64,000 nucleotides of DNA from assembly GCF_017309185.1 (NCBI RefSeq), contig NZ_JAEKJZ010000008.1, forward strand, positions 1 to 64,000, in the 5' to 3' direction. The translations under genes were made by a program, and so were the position numbers. The notes under the pieces are model-generated. The model saw only the letters and a list, made by a program, of their open reading frames with translations, did not search any database and was not told the DNA's origin. The DNA comes from Roseibium aggregatum. GTDB lineage: Bacteria > Pseudomonadota > Alphaproteobacteria > Rhizobiales > Stappiaceae. Of the stretch, positions 49,450-58,045 are shown piece after piece (position 1 is the first letter of the stretch; every line of letters begins with the position of its first letter).

Positions 49450-50289
49450 TTATCGAGCGTTATACTTTCCATATTTCGAAACAAAGTTTCCGCCGATTTC
49501 ATCCGACACCTCCAGAAGCCTGCGCCTGGCCCGGTCGGTGAAAGTCTTGTCAAAGCGGCTTAACATGCCGAAGACGGACAAGGACATGATCATCTCCCCG
49601 GTGCCGCTCCTTACCGGAACCGCGACGGCGGCAATGTCGGGTTCATTGTCGCCAAGGTTCAGCGCGTAGCCTCTTTCCCGGATTTCGTTCAACTCCCGCG
49701 CCAGCTTTTCCATGTCGGAAGACTCCGGCGCCTGTCCGTTCAAGATGGCTGTCTGCTGGAGCAGCGCGCTACGCTCCTCTTCCGGCATGAAGGCCAGCCA
49801 GAGCTTGCCTTGCGCCGTGTGCCGAAACGGCAAGGCGGTACCCGTTTTCACGACGACCGAGACAGGCCGGCCGCTTTCCGCGACAGCGACGCAAACCGGG
49901 CCGAGACGGCTCAACCGGCAGACCATGACCGATTCAGCCATTTCGCGACTCAAATCGTCCAGAAGCGGTTTGACGAAGGCGGGCAACGGATTCATGCGCT
50001 CGGCCAGACGTCCCAGCTGCTCCAGCCTGGGGCCCAGGCCGAACACACCCCGGCGCACGGAGGTCAGGGCACCGACATGCTCCAGCGTCAACAGGAACCG
50101 GTGGGCCGTGGAGGCATTGAGGTCAAGCTGCCTGGCCACGGTCGCCGCAGAGGCTTCCGGCCGGTCCTCGTCGAACAATGCCAGTATTTCAAACGCCTTG
50201 ATCAGGGATCCGTTTAACGGCGTGCTCACCCGGTCAAACCTCGTGTTTCGGTTGAGTTGTCTCGCACCGCCCGGAATCGATCCGGACAA
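49450..50289 (-). CDS. IclR-family transcriptional regulator
   Basis: 279 aa. The N-terminal winged helix has LIKAFEILALFDEDRPEASAATVARQLDLNASTAHRFLLTLE (key residues T..R.L.TL). The effector domain ends with RSGTGEMIMSLSVFGML. It lies upstream of the TRAP operon on the same strand and divergent from the ThDP enzyme, with a perfect 10-bp inverted repeat in the divergent gap. It probably controls both units. Confidence 0.9.
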   Translation of the reverse strand: MSGSIPGGARQLNRNTRFDRVSTPLNGSLIKAFEILALFDEDRPEASAATVARQLDLNASTAHRFLLTLEHVGALTSVRRGVFGLGPRLEQLGRLAERMNPLPAFVKPLLDDLSREMAESVMVCRLSRLGPVCVAVAESGRPVSVVVKTGTALPFRHTAQGKLWLAFMPEEERSALLQQTAILNGQAPESSDMEKLARELNEIRERGYALNLGDNEPDIAAVAVPVRSGTGEMIMSLSVFGMLSRFDKTFTDRARRRLLEVSDEIGGNFVSKYGKYNAR

Positions 50290-50312
50290 TCTTGACGATC
50301 ATAACGAACTAA

Positions 50313-50346
50313 CTCAAAATATGAAATATAAATCTTATATTTTGAG
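50313..50346. promoter_or_regulatory. 34-bp palindrome in the IclR/ThDP-enzyme gap
   Basis: CTCAAAATAT (50313-50322) and ATATTTTGAG (50337-50346) are exact inverse copies with a 14-bp AT-rich spacer, 23 bp from the IclR start and 75 bp from the ThDP enzyme start. It is a likely IclR operator overlapping both promoters. The protein assignment is from position. Confidence 0.6.
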
Positions 50347-50421
50347 ATTTTAATCCGATCTCATCCTGCCTCTCATTCACCATGCGCAAAACCGGCGACA
50401 GCGCTTCAGTGGAGACCCGAC

Positions 50422-52146
50422 ATGCCCGAACTATCCGAAAACCCGAAACTCACGGCCGGAGGCGCCCTGTTCGGAAAGCTGAAAGCGCTCGGCATCGACT
50501 ATGTCTTCGTCAATTCCGGAACCGATTTTCCGCCGATCATCGAAGGTCTGATCGCGGCCTCGCAAAGCGGCATCGAACTGCCCACGCATGTGACGGTGCC
50601 GCACGAACATGTGGCGCTCGGCATGGCGCACGGCCACTACCACATCTCCGGAAAGATCCAGGCGGTCATGCTGCACACCAACGTGGGCCTGTCCAACGGC
50701 GCCACGGGGGCAATCAATGCCTGGTGCGATCAGATCCCGATGTTTCTGATGTCCGGGCGCACGCCGGTGATGGAGAGCACACGGTTCGGTGCCCGCACCG
50801 TTCCCATCGGCTGGGGCCAGGAAATGTTCGACCAGACCGCCCTGGTGCGCGAGGTCACCAAATGGGACTACGAACTGCGGTTTCCCGAGCAGGTCGCGGA
50901 ACTGTTCGACCGGGGCTGGGCCATCGCGAATTCCACACCGAAGGGCCCGGTCTACCTGAGCCTTCCGCGAGAAGTCCTGTGCGAGGAAACACCCCCGGAA
51001 GGGCTCGATGCGCCGTCTCGCATGGCGCCGGCCGTTACCGCGCCCGCGCGGGAGGAGCTGGCACAGGCCGCGAAGCTGCTGGCGGAGGCCGAAAACCCGC
51101 TGGTCATCAGCCAGCGCGGCGCCGGATCGGAAGAGGCCTTTGCCGCGCTCGGCGACTTGCTGAGCGAGTGGGCCATTCCCTTGTCGCACTACTGGGCGAA
51201 CAAGCTCTCGGTTCCTCTGAGCCACCCGATGCAGATCGGCGCGGCACCGGAGGATTTTCTGGCCCAGGCCGATGTGGTTCTGGTGATCAATTCGCTCGCG
51301 CCCTGGTGGCCGGACAAGGTCACCCTTCGCGACGATGTGAAGGTCATCCACCTGGGCCCCGACCCGCTGTTCAGCCGCACCCCGATCCGCAACTTCCAGG
51401 CAGACCTTGCGCTTGCCGGCGACACCGCGACCTCACTGGTGGCGCTGATTGAGGAAATGAGCAGCCTGCCGCGCAACGCCGCCTCGCTCGAAAAACGCCG
51501 CCAGCGCATTTCGGAGTACTCCGCCGCCAGACGCAAGACCGTCGTGGACATCGCGGAGCGGGGCAAGGGCAGCCCCATGTCGAAGGAGTGGGTCAGCCAC
51601 TGCCTCGGCAAGGCGATCAAGGGACACAAGGCAACCGTCTTTCAGGAGCTTGGCTGCCCGCTCGAGCCGCTCGATCTGGACAGTCACAACAGCTACTTCC
51701 AGGAACCTCATTCGGGCGGTCTTGGCTGGGGCCTTCCGGCCGCGCTCGGAGCCCAGCTCGCGGATCCCGACCGCCTGATCTTCGCGACCATGGGCGACGG
51801 CAGCTACATGTTCGCCAATCCGACCGCGTGCCATCAGGTCGCCGAGGCCCTCGAACTGCCCGTGATCACACTGGTTCTGAACAACGAGGAATGGGGCGCC
51901 GTGCGGCACTCGGTCGTCGGAACCTACCGGGGCGGTCTCGCCAGCCAGGCGAACGACGTCCCACTGACCTCGCTCCGGCCGAGCCCGGATTTCACCAAGA
52001 CGGCGGAGGCAAGCCGGGCCTATACCGAGACGGTATCCGACGGCGAAGCACTGCCGGCGGCGCTCGAACGGGCCATCGAGGTCGCCCAGATCGAAAAGCG
52101 GCAGGTTCTCCTTAACATCGCCATCGAGCGCGTCACGCCTGGATAG
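50422..52146 (+). CDS. Thiamine diphosphate-dependent enzyme (acetolactate synthase/decarboxylase superfamily)
   Basis: 574 aa. N-terminal PYR domain with the catalytic Glu in VPHEHVALGMAHG, a middle domain and a C-terminal PP domain with the ThDP/Mg motif GDGSYMFANPTACHQVAEA ending in LNNEEWG (GDG...NN). YVFVNSGTDFPPIIEG is typical of this poorly characterised group. It may decarboxylate or ligate a 2-oxo acid. The 49.2-46.3 kb TRAP transporter and the divergent IclR suggest an imported oxo or hydroxy acid as substrate. Confidence 0.85.
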   Translation: MPELSENPKLTAGGALFGKLKALGIDYVFVNSGTDFPPIIEGLIAASQSGIELPTHVTVPHEHVALGMAHGHYHISGKIQAVMLHTNVGLSNGATGAINAWCDQIPMFLMSGRTPVMESTRFGARTVPIGWGQEMFDQTALVREVTKWDYELRFPEQVAELFDRGWAIANSTPKGPVYLSLPREVLCEETPPEGLDAPSRMAPAVTAPAREELAQAAKLLAEAENPLVISQRGAGSEEAFAALGDLLSEWAIPLSHYWANKLSVPLSHPMQIGAAPEDFLAQADVVLVINSLAPWWPDKVTLRDDVKVIHLGPDPLFSRTPIRNFQADLALAGDTATSLVALIEEMSSLPRNAASLEKRRQRISEYSAARRKTVVDIAERGKGSPMSKEWVSHCLGKAIKGHKATVFQELGCPLEPLDLDSHNSYFQEPHSGGLGWGLPAALGAQLADPDRLIFATMGDGSYMFANPTACHQVAEALELPVITLVLNNEEWGAVRHSVVGTYRGGLASQANDVPLTSLRPSPDFTKTAEASRAYTETVSDGEALPAALERAIEVAQIEKRQVLLNIAIERVTPG

Positions 52147-52307
52147 GCTCTTCTCCGGCATCAGGGCGGGTGGGCTCCCCCCCCCTGAAAGCTGAATGAT
52201 GTGGACCCGTATCCTTGGTATTAGACCTTGCCGCGACCGGCCCGTCGTATAAGGTTCCGGTCACCGGCAAAGCCGACCGGCCAGTCGAACAGGGCCACGG
52301 AAACACG

Positions 52308-53474
52308 ATGACCAGCAGCAGGAAAGCATTCGTCGGCGCCGAGATCTTCGACGGTTCGCAGTTTCATGAAGACGCTGCGCTTGTGACCGGGAACGGCAGG
52401 GTTCTTGGAATCCAGGCGCTCAATGAAGTTCCCGGCACCACCGAAAAAATCGTGCTGGACGGCGGCATTCTTGCCCCCGGTTACGTGGATCTGCAGGTGA
52501 ATGGCGGCGGTGGCGTCATGTTCAATTCCGCTCCGACCGTCGAGACGCTGACCCGAATGGCCCAGGCCCATGCGCGCTCCGGCGCGACGTCCATCCTGCC
52601 GACGCTCATTACCGATACGCCCGAGGTCACGGCCCGGGCGGTCGAGACGGTGGCGCTGGCGGCAAGCAAGGTTCCGGGCATCGCCGGGCTTCATCTGGAA
52701 GGCCCTCATCTGGCCCTGTCGCGCAAGGGGGCGCATGATGCAACCCTGATCCGCCCGATGACGGCAGGCGACCTCGACGCGCTCGTTCAGGCGGCGAAGC
52801 GCCTTCCTGTTCTGAAGGTGACGGTTGCGCCGGAAGCCGTGACACTTGAGCAGATCCGCGCTCTTTCCGACGCCGGTGTTCTTGTCTCGATCGGGCATAC
52901 GGATTGCTGCTATTCGGACTTAGCGGCGGCTGCCGAGGCGGGCGCCAGATGTGTCACCCACCTCTTCAACGCCCAGAGCCAACTCGGCAACCGCGAACCG
53001 GGCGTCGTCGGCGCCGCCCTTCAACTCGGCGCGCTGTCCGCCGGACTGATCGCCGACGGGATCCATGTCCATCCGGCCTCCATGTCCGTGGCGCTCCACG
53101 CCAAACAGGGACCCGGACAGATCTTTCTGGTCAGCGACGCCATGGCGACCGCCGGGTCGGACATCGACAGCTTCACGCTTAATGGCCGCGAAATCCGGCG
53201 GGAGACCAACCGCCTGACCCTTGCCGACGGCACGCTGGCAGGCGCGCATCTGGACCTGACCACGGCGATCCGGAACGTGGTCGAATTGTGCGGCCTTCCC
53301 CTTGAAAAGGCGCTTGCCATGGCGACCTCCGTTCCGGCCGCCCTGATCGGCAGGGACACGGACATCGGCACGCTGCGGCCCGGCGCGCGGGCGGACATGG
53401 TACTGCTGTCTGAGGATCTCGAACTGATGTCCGTCTATCTGAACGCGGAGAAGGCTCTCTTTGAAACCCCGTGA
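52308..53474 (+). CDS. nagA: N-acetylglucosamine-6-phosphate deacetylase
   Basis: 388 aa from the ATG at 52308; a longer frame upstream is not family-like. Amidohydrolase motifs: GILAPGYVDLQVNGGGGV, the metal-ligand Glu in GLHLEGPHLA, His in SIGHTDCCYSD and HLFNAQSQL, and the catalytic Asp in LVSDAMATAG. It removes the acetyl group from GlcNAc-6-phosphate. It is convergent with the ROK kinase gene 74 bp downstream, forming a small amino-sugar pair. Confidence 0.92.
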   Translation: MTSSRKAFVGAEIFDGSQFHEDAALVTGNGRVLGIQALNEVPGTTEKIVLDGGILAPGYVDLQVNGGGGVMFNSAPTVETLTRMAQAHARSGATSILPTLITDTPEVTARAVETVALAASKVPGIAGLHLEGPHLALSRKGAHDATLIRPMTAGDLDALVQAAKRLPVLKVTVAPEAVTLEQIRALSDAGVLVSIGHTDCCYSDLAAAAEAGARCVTHLFNAQSQLGNREPGVVGAALQLGALSAGLIADGIHVHPASMSVALHAKQGPGQIFLVSDAMATAGSDIDSFTLNGREIRRETNRLTLADGTLAGAHLDLTTAIRNVVELCGLPLEKALAMATSVPAALIGRDTDIGTLRPGARADMVLLSEDLELMSVYLNAEKALFETP

Positions 53475-53548
53475 CCCGGCATCCGCGAAACCCTTGCCGG
53501 TATCAACGCTGACGGATGGGAGAGCTCAGACCCGGCCCCCCTCGCCGC

Positions 53549-54463
53549 TTACCTTTTCGACAGCTCGCCGGAGGCGAAAAGGGCCGCCCCCAGAAGCGCG
53601 CTGTTTCCGGGGAGGCTGGCCGCGACCAGAGACGGGGCTTGGTCCGGCGTCAGAATGCGCGCGCGCATTTCCTGTTCCAGTGCACGCAGGAGCTTGTCGT
53701 TTCCGGCGAGCCCCCCGCCTGCGACGAGGATGGAGGGATCGATCAGGTTGACGATGCCGGCCAGCGCGCCGCCGACGATGTCCAGATAGATATCCAGCGT
53801 CTCCAGCGCTCCAGCATCTCCGGCTTCCCAGTCCCTCAAGATCTCGAAACTGCAGCTCCGCCGACCGGTGAATTCCAGGTGCAGCCGCTCCAGGCCGCGC
53901 GCGCCCCCATAGACATCGATGCACCCGGTCTGGCCGCAACCGCATCTCCAGCGCGGCAAAGGTCTTCCCGTCCGCATCGCGGACGCCGGTCCATGGCCCC
54001 ATTCGCCGGCCAGCATGCCTGCCCCTTGCAGGAGATGCCCGTCCACGACGACGGCGCCACCGACACCCGTTCCCAGGATAACCGCGAAAACGGATGAGTG
54101 ATCCGCGCCCGCTCCAAGGCTTGCTTCCGCAAGACCGAAGGCGTTGGCATCGTTGATCAGAAACACCGGCTTACCCGTCTCGCGCTCCAGATCCTCCCGG
54201 AATGGACGCCCCGCGAGACAGGGAATGTTGGCCGCCCGGACCACGCCGGCTTTCGGATTGACCAGTCCGGCAATCGAAACTCCGGCCGCCTCCGCCTCAC
54301 TGGGCACGTTCCCCACGATCGTCCGCAGCAATGCGGCATAGTCCTCGACGGGTGTCGGGATCGAGGACACGCCGTCAGAGGGCAAACGGCCGGATGCTGC
54401 CATAAAAACCGTTGAAGACGCGATCTTGGAACCGCCGATATCGAAAACGGATATCACTGCCAC
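53549..54463 (-). CDS. ROK-family sugar kinase, probable N-acetylglucosamine kinase
   Basis: 304 aa from the GTG at 54463 with AGGACAAGG upstream; a GTG at 54478 is the alternative. FDIGGSKI is the phosphate-binding start, FLINDANAFGLAEA carries the catalytic Asp, ILGTGVGGAVVVDG follows and CGCGQTGCIDVYGGARG is the ROK zinc motif. It would make GlcNAc-6-phosphate for NagA. A repressor HTH is absent, so it is a kinase rather than an NagC-type regulator. Confidence 0.88.
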   Translation of the reverse strand: MAVISVFDIGGSKIASSTVFMAASGRLPSDGVSSIPTPVEDYAALLRTIVGNVPSEAEAAGVSIAGLVNPKAGVVRAANIPCLAGRPFREDLERETGKPVFLINDANAFGLAEASLGAGADHSSVFAVILGTGVGGAVVVDGHLLQGAGMLAGEWGHGPASAMRTGRPLPRWRCGCGQTGCIDVYGGARGLERLHLEFTGRRSCSFEILRDWEAGDAGALETLDIYLDIVGGALAGIVNLIDPSILVAGGGLAGNDKLLRALEQEMRARILTPDQAPSLVAASLPGNSALLGAALFASGELSKR

Positions 54464-54557
54464 GCACCTTGTCCTCACACCCAGGGGAAGGGAAACGCTT
54501 TAGCCGGTCTGTATCCCATAGCACCACGGCGAAACACAATGGTGCGATCAACGAATT

Positions 54558-55220
54558 CTATACCCCGGTGTCCTTGAACAACGTGACGACATGCTCCTGC
54601 GCCACGCCGATGTGATGGCGCAGCGCCTCGTTCAGTTCCGCCCGGTCGCGCTTTTCCAGCGCCTCCAGAATCGGCCGGTGGGTTTCGGCGATCCGGTGCG
54701 GGTCGTCGTAGAGCTTGCCGATCAGCGTGATGCCGGTGCGCATTTCCACGGCGAGATCGTCATAGACCTTGAGCAGACGCGCGTTCCCGGCGAAGGCGCA
54801 CAGCATTCGGTGAAAGGTGAAATCCTCGAAGATCTGCTCTTCTATGGACCCCGCGTCGGCGAGCTTGAACAGCTTGTTCACCTGCTCTGTCAGAACGTCC
54901 AGCTCGGTGTCGCCAATCCGCTGCATGGCCAGGTCGGCGGCATGGATTTCAAGCCCCAGGCGCAATTCGTAAATGTCGTCGAGGTCGTCGGCGGTCAGCG
55001 TGCGCACGAAGAAGCCGCGGCGGGGACTCGAAACGACCAGGCCCTGGCTCTCCAGCAGCCGTGCCGCCTCGCGAACCGGGGCCCGGCTTGTACCGAATTC
55101 GCGCGACAGCTTCAGTTCCGTCAGCCGCTCGCCGGGCTTCAATCGTCCCTCGGCAATCGCGTTGCCGATTTCCCGGGCGATCTGCTGCACGAGGTCCGTT
55201 GTTTCGAGTGCTGAAAACAT
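54558..55220 (-). CDS. GntR-family regulator, FCD (FadR-like) type
   Basis: 220 aa. Winged helix: GRLKPGERLTELKLSREFGTSRAPVREAARLLESQGLV (key residues PGERL, L...FG.SR.PVREA). The FCD domain has metal-site His in FHRMLCAFAGN, ETHRPILEAL and RHHIGVAQEH. It is divergent from the aldolase/Dpp operon, with an FCD-type operator TTGTCGACAA in the gap, and should repress or activate that operon. Confidence 0.9.
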   Translation of the reverse strand: MFSALETTDLVQQIAREIGNAIAEGRLKPGERLTELKLSREFGTSRAPVREAARLLESQGLVVSSPRRGFFVRTLTADDLDDIYELRLGLEIHAADLAMQRIGDTELDVLTEQVNKLFKLADAGSIEEQIFEDFTFHRMLCAFAGNARLLKVYDDLAVEMRTGITLIGKLYDDPHRIAETHRPILEALEKRDRAELNEALRHHIGVAQEHVVTLFKDTGV

Positions 55221-55542
55221 GCCCTAATTTGCCCAGTTCCGGTGCTGCCCAAAAACCGGACAGCGTGTTCGTTCCAGCTTCGCCTCAAGGGACCGATCAC
55301 CCTCAAAACGCGTCTCGCCGGCGCAGAAAGGCGCCGGAAAGGTTGCATATTTCCCGTGCAATCGCGGTCAGCGCTCAAGGGAAAGACGGCTATCCTTGCC
55401 TAAAAATTGTTTTTTGTCGACAATTGACAGTTTGTCGCGGCTATGTTTGCGTAGCACGTAAAAATACGGAACGGAACAGGGCACCCGCCTCCGGACAACC
55501 TTCAAGATGCCGCATCCGCGGCAGCAGGGCAGATCTTAGGTC
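55221..55542. other. Divergent regulatory gap of the GntR/aldolase unit
   Basis: 322 bases between the two divergent starts. The only strong features are the palindrome TTGTCGACAA at 55414-55423 and a perfect -35 hexamer TTGACA at 55424-55429, directly adjacent on the plus strand. No gene is visible; the small overlapping frames lack protein-like features. Confidence 0.6.
55414..55423. promoter_or_regulatory. Operator candidate TTGTCGACAA abutting a TTGACA box
   Basis: TTGTCGACAA is a perfect 10-bp palindrome matching T.GT..AC.A of FCD-type GntR operators. It directly touches TTGACA (55424-55429), a consensus -35 for the plus strand, about 114 nt before the aldolase start. No convincing -10 was found at standard spacing. 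Bound repressor would cover the promoter. Confidence 0.55.
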
Positions 55543-56316
55543 ATGACACAAATTTCAGCGATTCCCAGCACGGACGGCCAGGCCAAGGAACGAATCGAAC
55601 TCGCCGCCGCTTACCGGCTGATCGCCCATTTCAACATGGACGACAGTATCTTCACCCACATCTCCGCCAAGGCGCCGGAAGACGAGGGCGAGAACGCGTT
55701 CCTGATCAATCCCTACGGGCTCAGGTTCGACGAGGTTTCGGCCGGGACCCTGGCGACCGTCGACATCGACGGCAACATCCTGCGCGACGCCTACGGCGCG
55801 GGCATCAACAAGGCGGGCTTCACCATTCACAGCGCCGTTCACGCCGCCCGGCCGGACGTGCATTGCGTGCTGCACACCCACACCTCGGCGGGCGTCGCGA
55901 TCTCCTCCATGGAGGAAGGCATCCTGCCGCTCAACCAGTGGTCCCTTCAGTTCCATAACCGGACCGCCTTCCACGACTACGAGGGTATCGCGCTCGATCT
56001 CGGCGAACGGGAACGGCTCGTCGCCGATCTCGGGGACCGCAATGTCATGATCCTGCGCAATCACGGCCTTCTGACCTGCGGCCGCACGGTCGGCGAGGCC
56101 TTTGCCCTGATGTTCAACCTTGAGCGGGCCTGCAAGGCGCAGCTTGCCATCATGTCCTCCGGCGGCACCCCGCGAAAGATCGACGCGGAACTCGCCGAAA
56201 AGACCGCCCAGCAATACGAGAGCTGGGACAAACACCATTCCGGCAACAAACCGGATCCACAGTGGGATGCCTTCCAGCGTCTCGCCATCAAGCACTATCC
56301 AGACCTTGTGAACTGA
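55543..56316 (+). CDS. Class II aldolase/adducin-domain protein
   Basis: 257 aa. The zinc-site pattern of class II aldolases is present: His pair in VLHTHTSAGVAIS and a third His in LRNHGLLTCG. The start AAAYRLIAHFNMDDSIFTHISAK is typical of the adducin-like branch. Members act as fuculose/ribulose-phosphate aldolases, epimerases or decarboxylases. The reaction here is unknown; the neighbours handle acylated amines and hydroxy acids, not sugars. Confidence 0.82.
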   Translation: MTQISAIPSTDGQAKERIELAAAYRLIAHFNMDDSIFTHISAKAPEDEGENAFLINPYGLRFDEVSAGTLATVDIDGNILRDAYGAGINKAGFTIHSAVHAARPDVHCVLHTHTSAGVAISSMEEGILPLNQWSLQFHNRTAFHDYEGIALDLGERERLVADLGDRNVMILRNHGLLTCGRTVGEAFALMFNLERACKAQLAIMSSGGTPRKIDAELAEKTAQQYESWDKHHSGNKPDPQWDAFQRLAIKHYPDLVN

Positions 56317-56325
56317 TCACAAGGT
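56303..56325 (+). terminator. Hairpin at the end of the aldolase gene
   Basis: ACCTTGTGA (56303-56311) pairs exactly with TCACAAGGT (56317-56325) around a 5-nt loop that contains the aldolase stop codon. The ABC transporter genes follow about 93 nt later. There is no T-run, so it is more likely to protect the upstream message or cause partial termination. Confidence 0.45.
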
Positions 56326-56418
56326 TCGGCACTTCCAGACCCGAACCATCAGCAAACGGCGCGAAAAGAGACCAAATCGAACCAGGTCCGAGCGCCGGAA
56401 ACCGAGGGGAACTCAAGA

Positions 56419-57969
56419 ATGCTGAAAAGACTTGCCAGTATGGCCGCGATTCTCGCCGTGGCCGCCGGGACGGCGTCCGCCGAGCCGGTTTCCGGAGGAC
56501 GCGCGAATGTCGTCATCCAGCCCGAGCCGCCCAGCCTCATGCTGGGTCTCGTCCAGAACGGACCGACCCAGATGGTCGCAGGCAACATCTACGAAAGCCT
56601 TCTGCGCTACGACGAGAACCTGGAACCGCAGCCGCAGCTGGCGAAATCCTGGGACATCGCGGAAGACGGCCTGACCTACACATTCCATCTCTACGACAAT
56701 GTCAAATGGCATGACGGCGAGCCCTTCTCCGCTGACGATGTGGTCTTTTCCGCCGACATTTTCCTGCGCGAAAGCCATGCCCGTCTTCGCAACTCCCTGA
56801 AATACGTGGAGTCGATCACCGCGCCGGACGCCAACACCGTTGTCTTCAAGCTGAAGGAACCCTTCGGGCCGTTCATCGGCATCTTCGAAGGCGGCACCAT
56901 GCCGATCGTGCCCAAGCACATCTACGAAGGCACCGACTACAAGACCAACCCGGCCAACAACACGCCGATCGGCACCGGTCCGTTCAAGTTCGTCGAATGG
57001 GTCAAGGGTTCCCATATCCTTCTGAAGAAGAACGAAGACTACTACGTCGACGGTCTGCCCTATCTCGACGAGATCTACTGGCACATCATCCCGGACGCCG
57101 CCTCGCGCGCCGTTGCTTTCGAGACCGGTGTTGTCGACATCCTGCCCGGCGGGTCGGTCGAGAACTTCGACGTCGGCCGTCTGACCGAACTTGAAAACAC
57201 CTGCGTGACCGACAAGGGCTGGGAATTCATCGGTCCGCTGTCCTGGCTTTGGCTGAACAACAACGAAGGCCCGACCGCCGACAAGCGCTTCCGTCAGGCC
57301 GTGATGTACGCCATGGACCGCGAGTTCGCCAAGGATGCGCTGTGGAACGGTCTCGGCAAGGTTGCTACCAGCCCGGTTTCCTCGTCCACGCGTTTTTACA
57401 CCGACGATGTGACCAAATACGACTATAATCCGGAAAAGGCCAAGGAACTGCTGGCCGAGATGGGTTACGACGGGACCCCGGTTCGTCTGCTGCCGCTGCC
57501 TTACGGCGAAACCTGGCAGCGTTGGGCGGAAGCCATCAAGCAGAACCTGGAAGAGGTCGGCATCAAAGTCGATATGGTGGCAACCGACGTCGCAGGCTGG
57601 AACCAGAAGATCAGCGAGTGGGACTACGACATGGCCTTCACGTACCTCTACCAGTACGGCGATCCGGCACTGGGCGTCGGCCGGACCTACATCTCCTCCA
57701 ACATTGCCAAGGGCTCGCCCTGGAACAACGTGGAAGGCTACAAGAACCCGAAGATCGACGAACTCTTCGCGGCGGGCGCGACCGCGGTCGGCAAGGACGC
57801 ACGGCAGAAGATCTATACCGAAGCCCAGCAGATCCTGACCGAGGACGTTCCGGTGGCCTGGCTTCTGGAACTCGGCTTCCCGACCATCTACCGCTGTAAC
57901 GTCAAGGACCTCGTGACCACCGCCATCGGTATCAACGACGGCTTCCGCGACGCCTATATCGAAAAATAA
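56419..57969 (+). CDS. ABC transporter substrate-binding protein, dipeptide/nickel family
   Basis: 516 aa with a signal peptide ending TASAE. Family motifs: NIYESLLRYDENLEPQPQLAKSW, FHLYDNVKWHDGEPFSADDVVFSADIF (key residues VKWHDG.PF.A.DV..S), GTGPFKFVEW and the loop FRQAVMYAMDRE. The ribosome binding site GAGGGGA lies upstream of the ATG. Peptide-like receptors of this family bind oligopeptides, opines or other amide compounds. A long GC hairpin follows its stop. Confidence 0.9.
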   Translation: MLKRLASMAAILAVAAGTASAEPVSGGRANVVIQPEPPSLMLGLVQNGPTQMVAGNIYESLLRYDENLEPQPQLAKSWDIAEDGLTYTFHLYDNVKWHDGEPFSADDVVFSADIFLRESHARLRNSLKYVESITAPDANTVVFKLKEPFGPFIGIFEGGTMPIVPKHIYEGTDYKTNPANNTPIGTGPFKFVEWVKGSHILLKKNEDYYVDGLPYLDEIYWHIIPDAASRAVAFETGVVDILPGGSVENFDVGRLTELENTCVTDKGWEFIGPLSWLWLNNNEGPTADKRFRQAVMYAMDREFAKDALWNGLGKVATSPVSSSTRFYTDDVTKYDYNPEKAKELLAEMGYDGTPVRLLPLPYGETWQRWAEAIKQNLEEVGIKVDMVATDVAGWNQKISEWDYDMAFTYLYQYGDPALGVGRTYISSNIAKGSPWNNVEGYKNPKIDELFAAGATAVGKDARQKIYTEAQQILTEDVPVAWLLELGFPTIYRCNVKDLVTTAIGINDGFRDAYIEK

Positions 57970-57983
57970 GCCGACAGCCTCTT

Positions 57984-58010
57984 CCGCGCGGGGCTCCAGA
58001 CCCCGCGCGG
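57984..58010 (+). other. Strong GC hairpin between binding-protein and permease genes
   Basis: CCGCGCGGGG (57984-57993) and CCCCGCGCGG (58001-58010) form a perfect 10-bp stem with a 7-nt loop, 14 nt after the binding-protein stop. No T-run follows. As in other ABC operons it probably raises the amount of binding protein over the membrane parts by protecting the upstream message or partly stopping transcription. Confidence 0.65.
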
Positions 58011-58045
58011 GCACCCCATAATAATAAAACGGTTCCAGAGGACAG

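Noticed and set aside
52162..52187. Hairpin-like CAGGG...CCCTG between the ThDP enzyme and nagA
   Set aside because: The stem needs mismatches and lies in a C-run; too weak to call a terminator.
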